From Candidatus Yanofskyibacteriota bacterium (GTDB lineage Bacteria; Patescibacteriota; Minisyncoccia; 2-02-FULL-40-12; GWA2-44-9), in the NCBI GenBank assembly GCA_903830625.1, contig CAIKUK010000023.1, positions 1 to 45,003 of the forward strand: a stretch of DNA of 45,003 nt, read 5' to 3'. Position 1 is the stretch's first letter; each line of letters opens with the position of its first letter. The notes under the pieces are model-generated. The model was not told where the DNA came from. It was given only the letters and a program-made list of their open reading frames with translations, and did no database searches. Both the position numbers and the translations under genes were made by a program. Below, one piece after another: positions 30,977 to 40,700 of this stretch.

Positions 30977-31720
30977 ATGATTCTTAACCCATATCCTGGA
31001 CTCTTCGTGGCCGTTGACGGTATCGACGGTTCCGGCAAGTCAACACTGACCAGGATGTTGGTTGACTGGTTGCGCCTGGAAGTCTTTCCGACGCCACCAG
31101 ATTCAGGTGTGACTGGCCAGGCCGTTCTGGAAACCAAAGAACCGAACAAGGATGGTCCTTTCGGTAAGTTGATCTACGCCGATCTGGCCCAAGAGGGAAG
31201 CGGTCTCCACGCAAGGAATCCGATGCGTTTCCAGGAGTTGTTCGCATGTGACAGTCTGATTAATTCCCGCGACAACGTCATTCCTCACTTGGCAAAGGGC
31301 GGTATTGTTGTCTCTGACCGTTGTCGGGCGTCGATGGTCTACGGCGCCATGACTCAAGAACAGATCAAGGATCTGATGGCCATGAACCAGAGGATTATTG
31401 GCGAGAGTTTCATCTGGCCGGACATTGTTTTCATCGTCGACGTGCCGGCGGATGTGGCCATGGAACGGCTCAAACGAAGCCATCGAGATTTTCTTGATGG
31501 CCACGAACAGTTCGCGGTTCTGGATCGCACGAGGAACAACTTCCGCTACCTAGCCCGGGAATACCCGAACTGCGTTCTCATTCCGGATAAAGGCGACCGT
31601 AGCCCAGAATCAAAGTTGGCCTTTATCCAGGAATACGTCCAAGAGTTTCTGAAGAAAAGGGCTTCTCGAGTTGTTGAGGTTCAAGATTCTAAAAACCAGG
31701 CCTTATGGGCCATAACCTGA
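30977..31720 (+). CDS. tmk: thymidylate kinase
   Basis: It phosphorylates dTMP to dTDP. The P-loop GIDGSGKST is at about 16-24, a DRCRAS motif (DRY-like) is near 115, and [22 protein letters not shown] resembles the LID/Asp-Arg region. AAAAGAGGT lies 5 nt before the ATG. At 247 aa it is longer than the usual 205-215, because of a loop after the P-loop ([15 protein letters not shown]) and a C-terminal tail. With dcd it forms a dTTP-supply pair. It is more GC-rich than its neighbours. Confidence 0.85.
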   Translation: MILNPYPGLFVAVDGIDGSGKSTLTRMLVDWLRLEVFPTPPDSGVTGQAVLETKEPNKDGPFGKLIYADLAQEGSGLHARNPMRFQELFACDSLINSRDNVIPHLAKGGIVVSDRCRASMVYGAMTQEQIKDLMAMNQRIIGESFIWPDIVFIVDVPADVAMERLKRSHRDFLDGHEQFAVLDRTRNNFRYLAREYPNCVLIPDKGDRSPESKLAFIQEYVQEFLKKRASRVVEVQDSKNQALWAIT

Positions 31721-31743
31721 TCCATGATCAGAAAGGGGCAAGA

Positions 31744-32298
31744 ATGTCTATCAAATCCGATCGGTGGATTCGGTGTATGGCCATGAGTATGGGCATGATC
31801 GAACCGTTCGCCGAAGGTCAAGTCCGGCCGGGAGTTATTTCCTACGGCGTTTCGTCATACGGCTATGATCTCCGGGTCGGCCGAAACTTCAAGGTGTTCA
31901 CGAACGTGTACAACTCAATCGTGGATCCGAAGAATTTTGACCCCAAGTCCTTCGTGGATATCGAGACCGATGTCTGCACTATTCCGCCGAACTCCTTCGC
32001 GTTGGCCGGAAGTGTCGAATATTTCCGGATTCCGCGAAACGTTCTGACGGTGTGCCTGGGCAAGTCCACCTATGCCCGCTGCGGCATTATCGTGAACGTG
32101 ACCCCGTTTGAGCCGGAGTGGGAGGGTCACGTCACTCTCGAAATCTCCAACACAACGCCTCTTCCGGCGAAGATCTACGCTAATGAGGGTCTCGCCCAGG
32201 TATTGTTCTTCGAGAGTGACGAAGAGTGCGAAGTGTCCTACAAGGACAAGAAGGGAAAGTATCAGGCTCAACGTGGTGTCACATTGCCCAGGCTCTGA
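31744..32298 (+). CDS. dcd: dCTP deaminase
   Basis: It converts dCTP to dUTP in the route to dTTP. ATG 31744 follows GAAAGGGGC, so the track start at 31705 is too long. [19 protein letters not shown] and [16 protein letters not shown] carry the active-site region, with the catalytic Glu in VTLE, and [13 protein letters not shown] is the conserved end. It is 184 aa, normal for the trimeric Dcd family. It sits 23 nt after tmk, is probably co-transcribed with it and has its own terminator. Confidence 0.92.
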   Translation: MSIKSDRWIRCMAMSMGMIEPFAEGQVRPGVISYGVSSYGYDLRVGRNFKVFTNVYNSIVDPKNFDPKSFVDIETDVCTIPPNSFALAGSVEYFRIPRNVLTVCLGKSTYARCGIIVNVTPFEPEWEGHVTLEISNTTPLPAKIYANEGLAQVLFFESDEECEVSYKDKKGKYQAQRGVTLPRL

Positions 32299-32323
32299 TT
32301 GTTCTTGGCAGACCTAAGACAGC

Positions 32324-32356
32324 AAGCCCCGGTGGCGGATTCCGGGGCTTTTTTCT
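32324..32356 (+). terminator. dcd terminator
   Basis: AAGCCCCGG pairs with CCGGGGCTT, followed by T residues. Confidence 0.85.
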
Positions 32357-32387
32357 TTGAATAAATCGTGGTAAATTAAGCATTATG

Positions 32388-32449
32388 CCAGGTAGTAGAA
32401 CTTTCGAATGCCTGGCGGCTATTATCACATCGAAAGTACACTAACCTGG
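32388..32449 (+). repeat. palindromic element C at the gatB start codon, flanked by TATG
   Basis: The 62-bp element begins CCAGGTAGTAGAACTTTCGA and ends TCGAAAGTACACTAACCTGG. TATG stands on both sides (32384-32387 and 32450-32453), and the right copy holds the gatB ATG. The older ATG at 32385 opens a 19-codon frame that stops at the TAA inside the element. The termini match those of elements A and B. Confidence 0.75.
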
Positions 32450-32450
32450 T

Positions 32451-33926
32451 ATGCCAAACTTTTTGTATAAACCCGTAATTGGTCTAGAAATTCACGCCGC
32501 TCTCAAAACCAAGACAAAGATGTTTTGTGATTCCATCAATGATCCGGACGAAAAGCGTCCGAATTGGAATGTCTGCCCTATCTGCATGGGCCACCCCGGA
32601 ACTCTGCCGGTCATCAATGAAGAAGCGGTCCGAAAAGTTATTCTAACCGGCCTGGCGCTCAACTGCTCTATTGCCCGCGACACTTTTTTTGAACGCAAGA
32701 ATTATTTTTATCCCGACCTACCGAAAGGCTATCAAATCTCTCAATACCAAAAACCGCTCTGCGAGCATGGCACACTGACACTGGAGAATGGCAAAAAGAT
32801 TCATATTACCCGCATTCATTTGGAAGAAGACGCCGGGCGTCTTCAGCACGATTCATCGGGTGATTTTTCGTTGGTGGATTACAATCGAGCCAGCGTGCCA
32901 CTGATGGAACTGGTCACCGATCCCGGCCTTACTACCGGCGAAGATGTCCGGCTGTTTGCGGAAGAATATCAGCTTATCTTGAAATATATCGGCGCTTCGG
33001 ATGCGGATATGGAAAAAGGCTTGATGCGCGTGGAAGTTAATATTTCATTAAAAAATGCCGACGGTTCTTATGGCACGAAAGTGGAAATCAAAAACCTCAA
33101 TTCCATTACCGCCGCCGCCTTATCGGTGGATTATGAAACGGCTCGCCAGAAAGAACTAATTGAAAGCGGGGGAGAAGTAATTGCCGAAACACGCGGCTGG
33201 GATGACAACAAAAAAATCACTGTATCACAGCGCACCAAAGAAGAAGCCCACGATTACCGATATTTTCCGGAACCGGACTTACCACCGCTTCATTTTGAAG
33301 AAGCAGATATTGAAGCCATCAAAACTACGCTTCCGGAATTGCCGCAGGCCAAACGTGAAAGATTCAAGACGCAATATGGTCTCCCTGAAGCCGATATTGA
33401 AACGTTTACGACCAATAAGCCGCTGGGAAACTATTTCGAGCATGTTGCATCGGAACTTTTGTTGTTCGATAAGTTGGGCCATTTAGAACGTCCGGCCAAT
33501 GAACATCAAGAGCGCCTATTTAAATTGGCTTCCAATTACATCATTACCGAACTACAAAAACACCTTATCGCAATGGGTTCGGAAAATATAAAAATTTCTC
33601 CTGAATCTTTTGCCGATTTGGTTGTTCGGATATTTCACAAACAAATTTCTTCTTCCGGCGCTCAAGCGGTATTGGAAGAAATGTTTAAGACCGGAGCCAG
33701 TCCCGAACAAATCATCAAAGAAAAAGATCTGGGCCAGGTTTCCGATACCGGTGAGCTTGAGGCAGTAGTGGATAAAGTCCTTGCCGACAATGCCAAAGCG
33801 GTAGAAGATTACAAAAAAGGCAAAGAAGCGCCTTTGAAGTTCCTGATTGGCATGGCCATGCGCGAATCAAAAGGTAAAGCCAATCCTCAAGTCCTAGAAG
33901 AAATAATTAAAAATAAACTAAAATAA
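32451..33926 (+). CDS. gatB: Asp-tRNA(Asn)/Glu-tRNA(Gln) amidotransferase subunit B
   Basis: GatB is the kinase-like subunit that activates mischarged Glu-tRNA(Gln) or Asp-tRNA(Asn) for amidation. The N-terminus YKPVIGLEIHAALKT and the core NWNVCPICMGHPGTLPVIN, ITRIHLEEDAGRLQHD and YFPEPDLPPL are canonical. The C-terminal YqeY-like tail is present. It is 491 aa, normal. gatA and gatC are not in the window. Its start codon lies at a palindromic element. Confidence 0.96.
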   Translation: MPNFLYKPVIGLEIHAALKTKTKMFCDSINDPDEKRPNWNVCPICMGHPGTLPVINEEAVRKVILTGLALNCSIARDTFFERKNYFYPDLPKGYQISQYQKPLCEHGTLTLENGKKIHITRIHLEEDAGRLQHDSSGDFSLVDYNRASVPLMELVTDPGLTTGEDVRLFAEEYQLILKYIGASDADMEKGLMRVEVNISLKNADGSYGTKVEIKNLNSITAAALSVDYETARQKELIESGGEVIAETRGWDDNKKITVSQRTKEEAHDYRYFPEPDLPPLHFEEADIEAIKTTLPELPQAKRERFKTQYGLPEADIETFTTNKPLGNYFEHVASELLLFDKLGHLERPANEHQERLFKLASNYIITELQKHLIAMGSENIKISPESFADLVVRIFHKQISSSGAQAVLEEMFKTGASPEQIIKEKDLGQVSDTGELEAVVDKVLADNAKAVEDYKKGKEAPLKFLIGMAMRESKGKANPQVLEEIIKNKLK

Positions 33927-33927
33927 A

Positions 33928-34152
33928 ATGATCAAAGAATTCTTTGTGAAATTAACCAGTAATTGGAGAGAGAGGCCAGAGATGCGGGAAACTAAAATTA
34001 ACGAAACAATGAGAAGAAATCAGGAAGAATCAATAAGAGTGAAAGAAGAAGAAGAGATGCGCAAACGAAGCTTGCGTGAGGATGGAGTAACTCCCAGAAT
34101 TGATATGAGCAGGCCTACGGATCCACCAAAAAATCACGAACAAACCCTGTAG
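33928..34152 (+). CDS. small charged hypothetical protein, 74 aa
   Basis: It starts 2 nt after the gatB stop codon and overlaps the 3' end of miaA on the other strand. The sequence is very rich in Arg and Glu (NETMRRNQEESIRVKEEEEMRKRS) and probably helical. I do not recognise it. No ribosome-binding site is seen. Confidence 0.45.
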   Translation: MIKEFFVKLTSNWRERPEMRETKINETMRRNQEESIRVKEEEEMRKRSLREDGVTPRIDMSRPTDPPKNHEQTL

Positions 34153-35134
34153 CTTCATCCAGATTTTTTACCCAGTGGATTTCTTTATTTCTTTTGAACC
34201 AGGTCATCTGGCGTTTGGAATATTGACGGATAGCTTGTTCAAGTCCGGAAGCCATTTCTTCTTTTGAGATCTTGTCCTGAAGATACTGGCTGACCCAGCG
34301 ATACTCTAAACCGAAATCATATAATCTTTGCCATGAAATTCCGTTCGCGCGGAGTTTTTTAACTTCGGCAAGCATGCCTTGTTTGAGTCGCGCCGAGAGG
34401 CGAGTAGTAATTCTCTTGTCCAAGTCTTTCGGATTCAGGCCAAGCCAGAACACTTCGTATGGCGACTCTTTTTTCAAAGGACCGACCGGCTGGCCAGTAG
34501 TCATGACGATTTCTAGCGCGCGAATAAGACGGCGGGGATTATGCCGGTCAATATTCTTGGCTCGTTCCGGGTCTAACTTTTTTAGCTTTTCGAATAGCTG
34601 TTCGACAGTGAGCTTGCCGAACTGCGCGCGCAATTTGTAATTCGGCAGTACTTCCGGTAAGGCTAGATTGTACACAAGAGTATCAATGTATTGGCCAGTG
34701 CCACCAACAATTATGGGAAATTTGCCGTGCCGAACAATATCAGCGATGGCTTTTTGGGCTCGCGATTTAAAATTGGCAACCGTGAAATTGGTTTTCGGAC
34801 TGACGACATCAATAAGATGATGGGGGACACCCGAAGAATAATAAATATTCTTCGGGAATTTTAAATTTAAAATTTTAAATTTTGATTTAGGTAAAGTTTT
34901 GTCTCGCAAAACTTTACCTGTCCCGATATCCATGCCTCGATAAACCTGCCGGCTGTCGGCCGAGATAATTTCGCCTTTGAATTTTTGGGCCAATTTAATG
35001 GCAAGGTCCGACTTGCCGGAGGCAGTCGGACCGACGATAACGACTAAACGAGGTTTCATCCCGTACGAAGTAGCCCCGCCAAGGTCCGTAGGACTCGTGC
35101 CTTTGGCACGAGCGAGACTTCGTATGGGATTCAT
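34115..35134 (-). CDS. miaA: tRNA dimethylallyltransferase (MiaA)
   Basis: It transfers dimethylallyl to A37 of tRNAs that read UNN codons. The P-loop VGPTASGKSDLA, the DSRQVYRGMDIGTGK and GVPHHLIDVVSP motifs and GGTGQYIDTLV are present. The original start was probably the ATG at 35059. A palindromic element (35059-35129) inserted there, and the older ATG at 35134 is still in frame, adding 25 residues (MNPIRSLARAKG...). Either start could be used. A second insert (34824-34924) adds about 20 residues before GVPHHL. It overlaps thrS by a few bases at the thrS stop, so they may be co-transcribed. Confidence 0.93.
   Translation of the reverse strand: MNPIRSLARAKGTSPTDLGGATSYGMKPRLVVIVGPTASGKSDLAIKLAQKFKGEIISADSRQVYRGMDIGTGKVLRDKTLPKSKFKILNLKFPKNIYYSSGVPHHLIDVVSPKTNFTVANFKSRAQKAIADIVRHGKFPIIVGGTGQYIDTLVYNLALPEVLPNYKLRAQFGKLTVEQLFEKLKKLDPERAKNIDRHNPRRLIRALEIVMTTGQPVGPLKKESPYEVFWLGLNPKDLDKRITTRLSARLKQGMLAEVKKLRANGISWQRLYDFGLEYRWVSQYLQDKISKEEMASGLEQAIRQYSKRQMTWFKRNKEIHWVKNLDEATGFVRDFLVDP
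34824..34924 (-). repeat. three-palindrome insert inside the miaA coding sequence
   Basis: An outer GGGACA/TGTCCC encloses GGTAAAGTTTTG...CAAAACTTTACC, an AAATTTAAAATTTTAAATTT core and CCCGAAGAATATT...AATATTCTTCGGG-type stems. It encodes KSKFKILNLKFPKN, which is absent from ordinary MiaA proteins at this place, between the GTGK and PHHLID motifs. Confidence 0.6.
35059..35129 (-). repeat. palindromic element D at the miaA start codon, flanked by TGAA
   Basis: On the minus strand TCCCATACGAAGT...ACTTCGTACGGGA are the terminal inverted repeats of a 71-bp element, with an inner CTCGTGCCAAAGGCACGAG hairpin. TGAA stands on both sides (35130-35133 and 35055-35058) within ATGAA start-codon contexts. 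The total addition of 75 bp keeps the frame. Confidence 0.75.
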
Positions 35135-35135
35135 T

Positions 35136-36926
35136 TTATTTTTTCTGATCAATCTCTTCTTTAAGTTGGGCGACGGCGGTTTCAATAAGGATAACACCCT
35201 GATCGCCATCTTTGCGTTTGCGGACGGCTACCGATTTGGCTTCAACCTCTTTATCTCCAATGACGAACAAATAAGGAGTCTTTTGGACTTCGGCATTGCG
35301 AATTTTTTTACCGAGAGTTTCATTTTGATTATGCAATTCAGCTCGGATGCCGGCGTGTTTTAGTTTATGGACTACCGCTTCGGACCAAGCCTGTTGGTTT
35401 TCGGAAATGTTGATGACGGCGACTTGAACTGGTGCGAGCCATAACGGAAAAGCGCCGGCATAATGTTCTATCAGGATACCCATGAATCTTTCAATGGCGC
35501 CAAGAATGGCGACGTGAAGAACGGCAGGCGCGTGTTCTTGGCCGTCTTCGCCGACATAACGCATATGGAAATTCTCCGGCTGGTTGAAATCAAGCTGAAC
35601 GGTGGTCAATTGCCACTTTCGGCCGATAGAATCTTTGACCATGACGTCTATCTTCGGTCCGTAGAAAGCGGCTTCGCCTTCTTCCACTACGTAGGGCCGA
35701 CCCCATTTTTTAACGGCTTCAACCAGTATTTCTTCCGATTTTTTCCAAACTTCATCATCGCCGAAATATTTTTCAGGATGTTTCGGGTCGCGGATGGAAA
35801 TCTGAACCGAATAGTCTGTAAGATTAAATGTCTGGTAAACCTTGTCTGTCAGGCCGAGAATCATTTCAATCTCGCTTTTTATTTGGTCGTGGCGGACAAA
35901 ATGATGGGTATCGTCTTGGGTTAACGCCTTTACCCGGACCAGGCCGCTTAGTTCGCCGCTTTTTTCATTACGGTAGACGGTGGTATTCTCGGCGATACGG
36001 TACGGCAAATCGCGATAGCTGTGGGGTTCGGAATTATAGATTTCAAAGTGATGAGGACAATTCATGGCTTTCATCACAAATTTATTGCCGTCTTGGTCGG
36101 TCATAACCGGCATCATAGAGTCGTATTTTCCGAAGTGGCCGCTTTTTTCGTACAAATCTGTTTTGGCGATATGGGGAATATGCACAAATTTATATCCCAG
36201 AGCTTCTTTTTCTTCGCGCATATATTTACCTAGCTCATGAAATATCATCTCGCCCTTAGAAAGAAATAACGGCAAGCCCGAACCGACGAGCGGACTGAAA
36301 GCGAAAAGGCCCAATTCTTTGCCTAATTTTTTATGGTCTCTTTTTTCCGCTTCGGCCAACATAACTAAATAATCACCAAGCTCTTTCTTGGATGAAAAAG
36401 CGACAGCATAGAGGCGCTGCATTTGGGGATTTTTTTCGTCGCCACGCCAATAAGCGCCGGCCACCTTGGTCAGTTTGAAACCATCTTTGGGTAAATCACC
36501 GGTATTTTCCACATGCGGTCCTTTGCAAAGATCGGTAAACTCGCCGATGGTGTAAAAACTTATTTTGCCGTCTTTTTGCTGTTCAATATCTTCATCGGTG
36601 ATAGCCATTCTTTTTCCCGACTTAATATCTTCAAGCAATTCCGCTTTATATTTTTGGCCTTCGTTCTCGGCTTCTTTTAGCGCTTCTTCAACAGGAATAT
36701 ACCGGTGTTCAACATCTATTTTCTTGGCGATTATCTCTTGCATCAATTTTTCTATCTTGGGAAAATCTTCTTCGTTCAAAGGATGGTCCAGGTCCAGGTC
36801 ATAATAAAAACCGTTATCAACCACAGGGCCAATGCCGAATTTAACGTCGGGGTATAACTGTTTTACGGCGTAGGCCATCACGTGGGCCAAAGTGTGGCGC
36901 GCAGTTTCTATGGGGTATTTCTTCAT
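35136..36926 (-). CDS. thrS: threonyl-tRNA synthetase, without TGS domain
   Basis: It charges tRNA-Thr. The protein begins directly in the editing domain (TARHTLAHVMAYAVKQLYPD), so the usual N-terminal TGS domain is missing. The catalytic core has MNCPHHFEIYNSEPHSYRDLP with the zinc ligand Cys. The anticodon-binding domain is at the end (PVQVAVINISENQQ). At 596 aa it is about 45-50 residues shorter than typical ThrRS. A -10 box sits 7 nt before the ATG. Confidence 0.96.
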   Translation of the reverse strand: MKKYPIETARHTLAHVMAYAVKQLYPDVKFGIGPVVDNGFYYDLDLDHPLNEEDFPKIEKLMQEIIAKKIDVEHRYIPVEEALKEAENEGQKYKAELLEDIKSGKRMAITDEDIEQQKDGKISFYTIGEFTDLCKGPHVENTGDLPKDGFKLTKVAGAYWRGDEKNPQMQRLYAVAFSSKKELGDYLVMLAEAEKRDHKKLGKELGLFAFSPLVGSGLPLFLSKGEMIFHELGKYMREEKEALGYKFVHIPHIAKTDLYEKSGHFGKYDSMMPVMTDQDGNKFVMKAMNCPHHFEIYNSEPHSYRDLPYRIAENTTVYRNEKSGELSGLVRVKALTQDDTHHFVRHDQIKSEIEMILGLTDKVYQTFNLTDYSVQISIRDPKHPEKYFGDDEVWKKSEEILVEAVKKWGRPYVVEEGEAAFYGPKIDVMVKDSIGRKWQLTTVQLDFNQPENFHMRYVGEDGQEHAPAVLHVAILGAIERFMGILIEHYAGAFPLWLAPVQVAVINISENQQAWSEAVVHKLKHAGIRAELHNQNETLGKKIRNAEVQKTPYLFVIGDKEVEAKSVAVRKRKDGDQGVILIETAVAQLKEEIDQKK

Positions 36927-36933
36927 GATTTAG

Positions 36934-36939
36934 ATTATA
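36934..36939 (-). promoter_or_regulatory. -10 box of a leaderless thrS promoter
   Basis: On the minus strand TATAAT ends 7 nt before the ATG, with no Shine-Dalgarno. Confidence 0.6.
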
Positions 36940-36977
36940 GCCTAAAGAATAACAAATATAAAGCCAAAATGAATGGT

Positions 36978-37006
36978 TTGACTTTTGTGTTATAATATGA
37001 TATAAT
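36978..37006 (+). promoter_or_regulatory. promoter for ORFs 37063 and 37454
   Basis: TTGACT and TATAAT are separated by 17 nt, followed by a leader of about 50 nt and GGGAGGT ahead of the ATG. Confidence 0.8.
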
Positions 37007-37062
37007 GTAAGTATTAGGGTTGGTTCTGCTATGAACGTTTACAAACAGCTTTGGGAGGTCAT

Positions 37063-37440
37063 ATGAAGCATCTGCTTTTGGCCACGATCCTTGTCTGCGT
37101 TTTTGTGTTCGGTGTCGCGTGCAACAGCCAGTTCAGCCCGGCGGCGCCATCGTCGTTGATTGGTTTGCCGGGCGGCGGTGGACCTCTTGCGGTCACACCA
37201 CGATTCGCCCTGGTCGACCTGCGGTATCTCGATCAAACCAAAGGGCAGTGCTACTACGCTTCGGGCGGCGACGGTCACTATAACTGGAGCCTTGATCCCA
37301 ACAAGATCACCGGCGCAAGCGGCTTTATCTTCGGGAATGGTCGGGAGGGTTGTTTCCGGCCGAACGGACCGACCACAATTGAAGGCATTCTCCGATCGGG
37401 AGACGGCCAGGAGGTGCGATTCAACGGGAATTTCTATTGA
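37063..37440 (+). CDS. predicted lipoprotein, 125 aa
   Basis: I do not recognise the mature domain. The start is the ATG after GGGAGGTCAT. The signal sequence MKHLLLATILVCVFVFGVAC ends in a lipobox with Cys at 20. The mature part begins with Ser/Pro/Gly-rich sequence and continues with a small beta-rich domain. It pairs with ORF 37454, 13 nt downstream. GC-rich codon use sets it apart from thrS and dnaE. Confidence 0.68.
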   Translation: MKHLLLATILVCVFVFGVACNSQFSPAAPSSLIGLPGGGGPLAVTPRFALVDLRYLDQTKGQCYYASGGDGHYNWSLDPNKITGASGFIFGNGREGCFRPNGPTTIEGILRSGDGQEVRFNGNFY

Positions 37441-37453
37441 AGGAGGTGATGGT

Positions 37454-37657
37454 ATGAGAAGTGATGCTTGGCAATTCGTGCATGTTCCAACCGGCGGCGT
37501 GTTCCGTGATCCACTCGTTCCTGATGCGGTTTTCATCAAGTTGTCGGAACCTGTCAATGTTTCGGGCCCGAAGAACGCCCGAATGGCAGGGGATCACATC
37601 ACCGGGACCAGCTATCGGTTCTTCGAAGATTCCCATTTGGTCGTTCCAGTCACCTAG
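37454..37657 (+). CDS. small hypothetical protein, 67 aa, SD-led
   Basis: The track gives a longer ORF from 37160, but AAGGAGGTG at 37440-37448 sits right before this ATG, so the real protein is probably MRSDAWQFVHVP... of 67 aa. It is soluble-looking with a beta-rich pattern (VFIKLSEPVNVSG). I do not recognise it. It is the last gene of a two-gene unit with the lipoprotein. Confidence 0.6.
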   Translation: MRSDAWQFVHVPTGGVFRDPLVPDAVFIKLSEPVNVSGPKNARMAGDHITGTSYRFFEDSHLVVPVT

Positions 37658-37662
37658 GCCGC

Positions 37663-37712
37663 CGTGTGCGTGACCTTGGTCACGCACACGCCCCGTTTTC
37701 ACGGGGCTTTTT
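37663..37712 (+). terminator. double terminator after ORF 37454
   Basis: A CGTGTGCGTGACC/GGTCACGCACACG hairpin is followed at once by GCCCCGT/ACGGGGC and TTTTT. Confidence 0.85.
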
Positions 37713-37732
37713 GTTTAACAAGACGGAGTTTT

Positions 37733-40700
37733 TTAGGCCGTTAAAACGGCGATGGTTTTAACATCATCACAGAGCATTTTTAAGACGCCATCACGGTCAT
37801 TAATCTTGCCGGTGGCGACAACAATAGTGTTTTCTTTAAACATGTCGGGATATTTTTCATAAACATTCGGGAAGACAACCACTTCTATCTTTGAGGTTAG
37901 GTCTTCTACCCACGAGAACATCATTGGCCGGCCGGCTTTGGTCACAATTTTTTGGACCTTAGTGACCACGCCGCCAATCCTGATTTGCTTGTTGGCATTG
38001 GGTTTTAAATCTTTGATAGCGGTCACTCTTTCCGATTTCATGGCCGGCACAAATTCGTGGAGAGGATGAGCAGAAACAAATAAGCCGAGCAATTCTTTTT
38101 CCCACATCAGTTTTTCGGAGTTGCGGGCCGGTGTAGTTTCGCTTAAGCGTAAAGCCGGCAAGGCCACCGGGTCGTCGCCGAATAAACTGGCTTGGCCCAT
38201 GGTCTGGCTTTTTTGTTTGTCATGGGCAAAGTTGAGCAAGTTTTCCAGATTGAGCAGTAATTTATTGCGTTCGCCCATGGAATCCAGCGCGCCGCACTTG
38301 ATAAGCGACTCCAACGATTTTTTATTGAGGTCTTTATCGTTGACCCGAGTGACAAAATTCTCAATATCAGTGAATGGGCCGTTCATCTGACGTTCAGCAA
38401 TGATGGCATCGGCAATGCCCTCGCCCAGATTTTTAATGGTCAGCAATCCGAATCTAATCTGATCTTTCCCGGTTTCATTGTTTTGGCCTTTGATGACCGT
38501 AAAATCTTTGAACGAACTGTTTATCTCCGGCGGCAAAACCGGAATTTTCAGCCGTTGGCATTCTTCAATGACTTGAGCTACCTTTTCGATGTCGCCGGAT
38601 TCGGCCGTCAGAATGGCGCACATATACTCGGCTGAGTAATTAGCTTTCATATAGGCGGTCTGATAAGCGACCCGGCCGTAGCAGGCAGCATGAGCTTTGT
38701 TGAAACCATAACCCTGGAACGGTTCGAATAAAGACCAAATGTGTTCCGCCTGCTCGGCGGTCATGCCGCTGTGCGTCTGACAGCCTTGAACGAAAATCAC
38801 ATGCTGTTTGGCCATCTCGGCCGGAATTTTTTTGCCGACCGCTTTTCGGAACTTGTCGACTGATTCCCAATTGTAGCCGGCCAATTCCATGGCCGTGAAC
38901 AAAAGATCATCCTGATAAACAAGAATTCCGTAAGACTTGGCCAGGAATTTTTCGGCTTTCGGATGAAAATATTTGATTTGGCTTCGGCCTTGTTTACGGG
39001 CGATGTATTCCGGAATGTTATTGATCGGGCCGGGACGATACAAAGCGACCATGGCGTTGATGTCGTGGATAGTGGTCGGTTTGAGCTCCATCAGATATTT
39101 GGTCATACCCGAAGAACCACCGAGCTGGAAAACGCCTTCGGTCCCGCCCGCGGCCAGCATGGCGAATGTTTTTTTGTCATCAAATGGAATCTTTTCAATA
39201 TCAATGGTAAGGCCTTGGTGCTCTTTAACTAATCGGACGGCATTTTCCAAAATGGCCAAGTTGCGGATGCCCAGCACATCCAGCTTAAGCAGGCCCACGC
39301 CGTCTTCGCCGACGGTATACATGTCGTATTGGGTGATAAGATTGTTGCCTTCTTTGGGGTCAAACTGGATGGGTACATATTCAATGAGCGGTTTGGGCGA
39401 GATAACCAAGCCGGCGGCGTGGACGGAAACATGGCGAACGGTGCCTTCTAATTTTTTGGCGATATCGATGATTTGGCGGGTTTCCAGATCGCGGTCATAA
39501 AGACTTTTCAATTCCGGTTCCAGTTCCATGGCTTTTTCGATAGTCATCGGGAAGCCCTGAGAACCCATGGGAATCAGTTTGGCCAGCCGGTCGCCAGTTT
39601 CATACGATTTTTCCATGGCCCGGGCGACATCGCGGACAGCGCCGCGGGCCAGCATCGTGCCGAAAGTTCCGATTTGAGCGACTTTGTCGGCGCCATATTT
39701 CTTTTTGGCGTATTCCACCACTTCCTGGCGCCGATTGTCGGCAAAATCCATATCTATATCCGGCGCTGACGGCCGGAAAGGATTCAGGAATCGTTCGAAC
39801 GGGAGCAGGAATTCAATCGGATTGACGCTGGTAATGCCGGACAGATAGGCAACTAAAGAACCGGCGGCTGAACCGCGGACAGTAGTATAAATATTGGACT
39901 CATGAGCAAAGCGGAGCAAATCAGCGACGACCAAAAAATAAGGGCTGTAACCCTTATTCCTAATAACTTCAAGTTCGTATTGGCGTCGCGTTTCAATTTC
40001 CGAATTGTTCTCTAGTCCGTGCTCAATAACTCCTTTCTTGGTCAGTTCATCCAGCATTTCGTCTGCGGTTTTTCCGGCTTCGAGAGCAAAGTCGGGGAAA
40101 ATGAATTTACCGAGAGTCAGTTCGACATTGCACCGGTCAGCGATTTTTTGGGTGTTCTCAACGGCCTCCGGAATATCTTTGAATCTTTCCATCGCTTCTT
40201 CGGTGGAAAGAAAATGATATTCTCCTTTGCCGGAAAATATTGCCGGGTCGCTAATGTCGCTGTGAGTGGCAATGGCCACCAGAGTTTTGTGAGCCGTGGC
40301 ATCTTCCGGACGCAGATAGTGAGAGTCTTGAGTGGCCACGAGTGGGATATTGAACTTTTTAGAGAACTCAACGATGGTGTTTTTCCAGTCTTCATAAAAA
40401 TCCACGTCGGGATGGTTCATGATTTCAAGGTAGTAATTTTCGGTACCGAAAATAGATTGATATTCAAGCACGATGGCTTCGGCTTTGGCTTTGTTGCCGG
40501 ATTGAATGGCTCGGCCTAGCTCGCTGCCCGGGCAACCCGAAAGACAGATCAGGCCTTCGGCGTGCTCGCGAAGCAAGTCTTTATCCACGCGAGGCTTGTA
40601 ATAGAAACCCTCCAGATGGGCCGCCGTTGTGAGTTTGATTAAATTCTGGTACCCCGTGTTATCTTTCGCTAACAGAGTGATGTGGTAGCGCTTGTTATCA

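Noticed and set aside
37160-37453. N-terminal part of the 165-aa ORF
   Set aside because: It overlaps the lipoprotein gene in another frame, and a strong ribosome-binding site marks the start at 37454.
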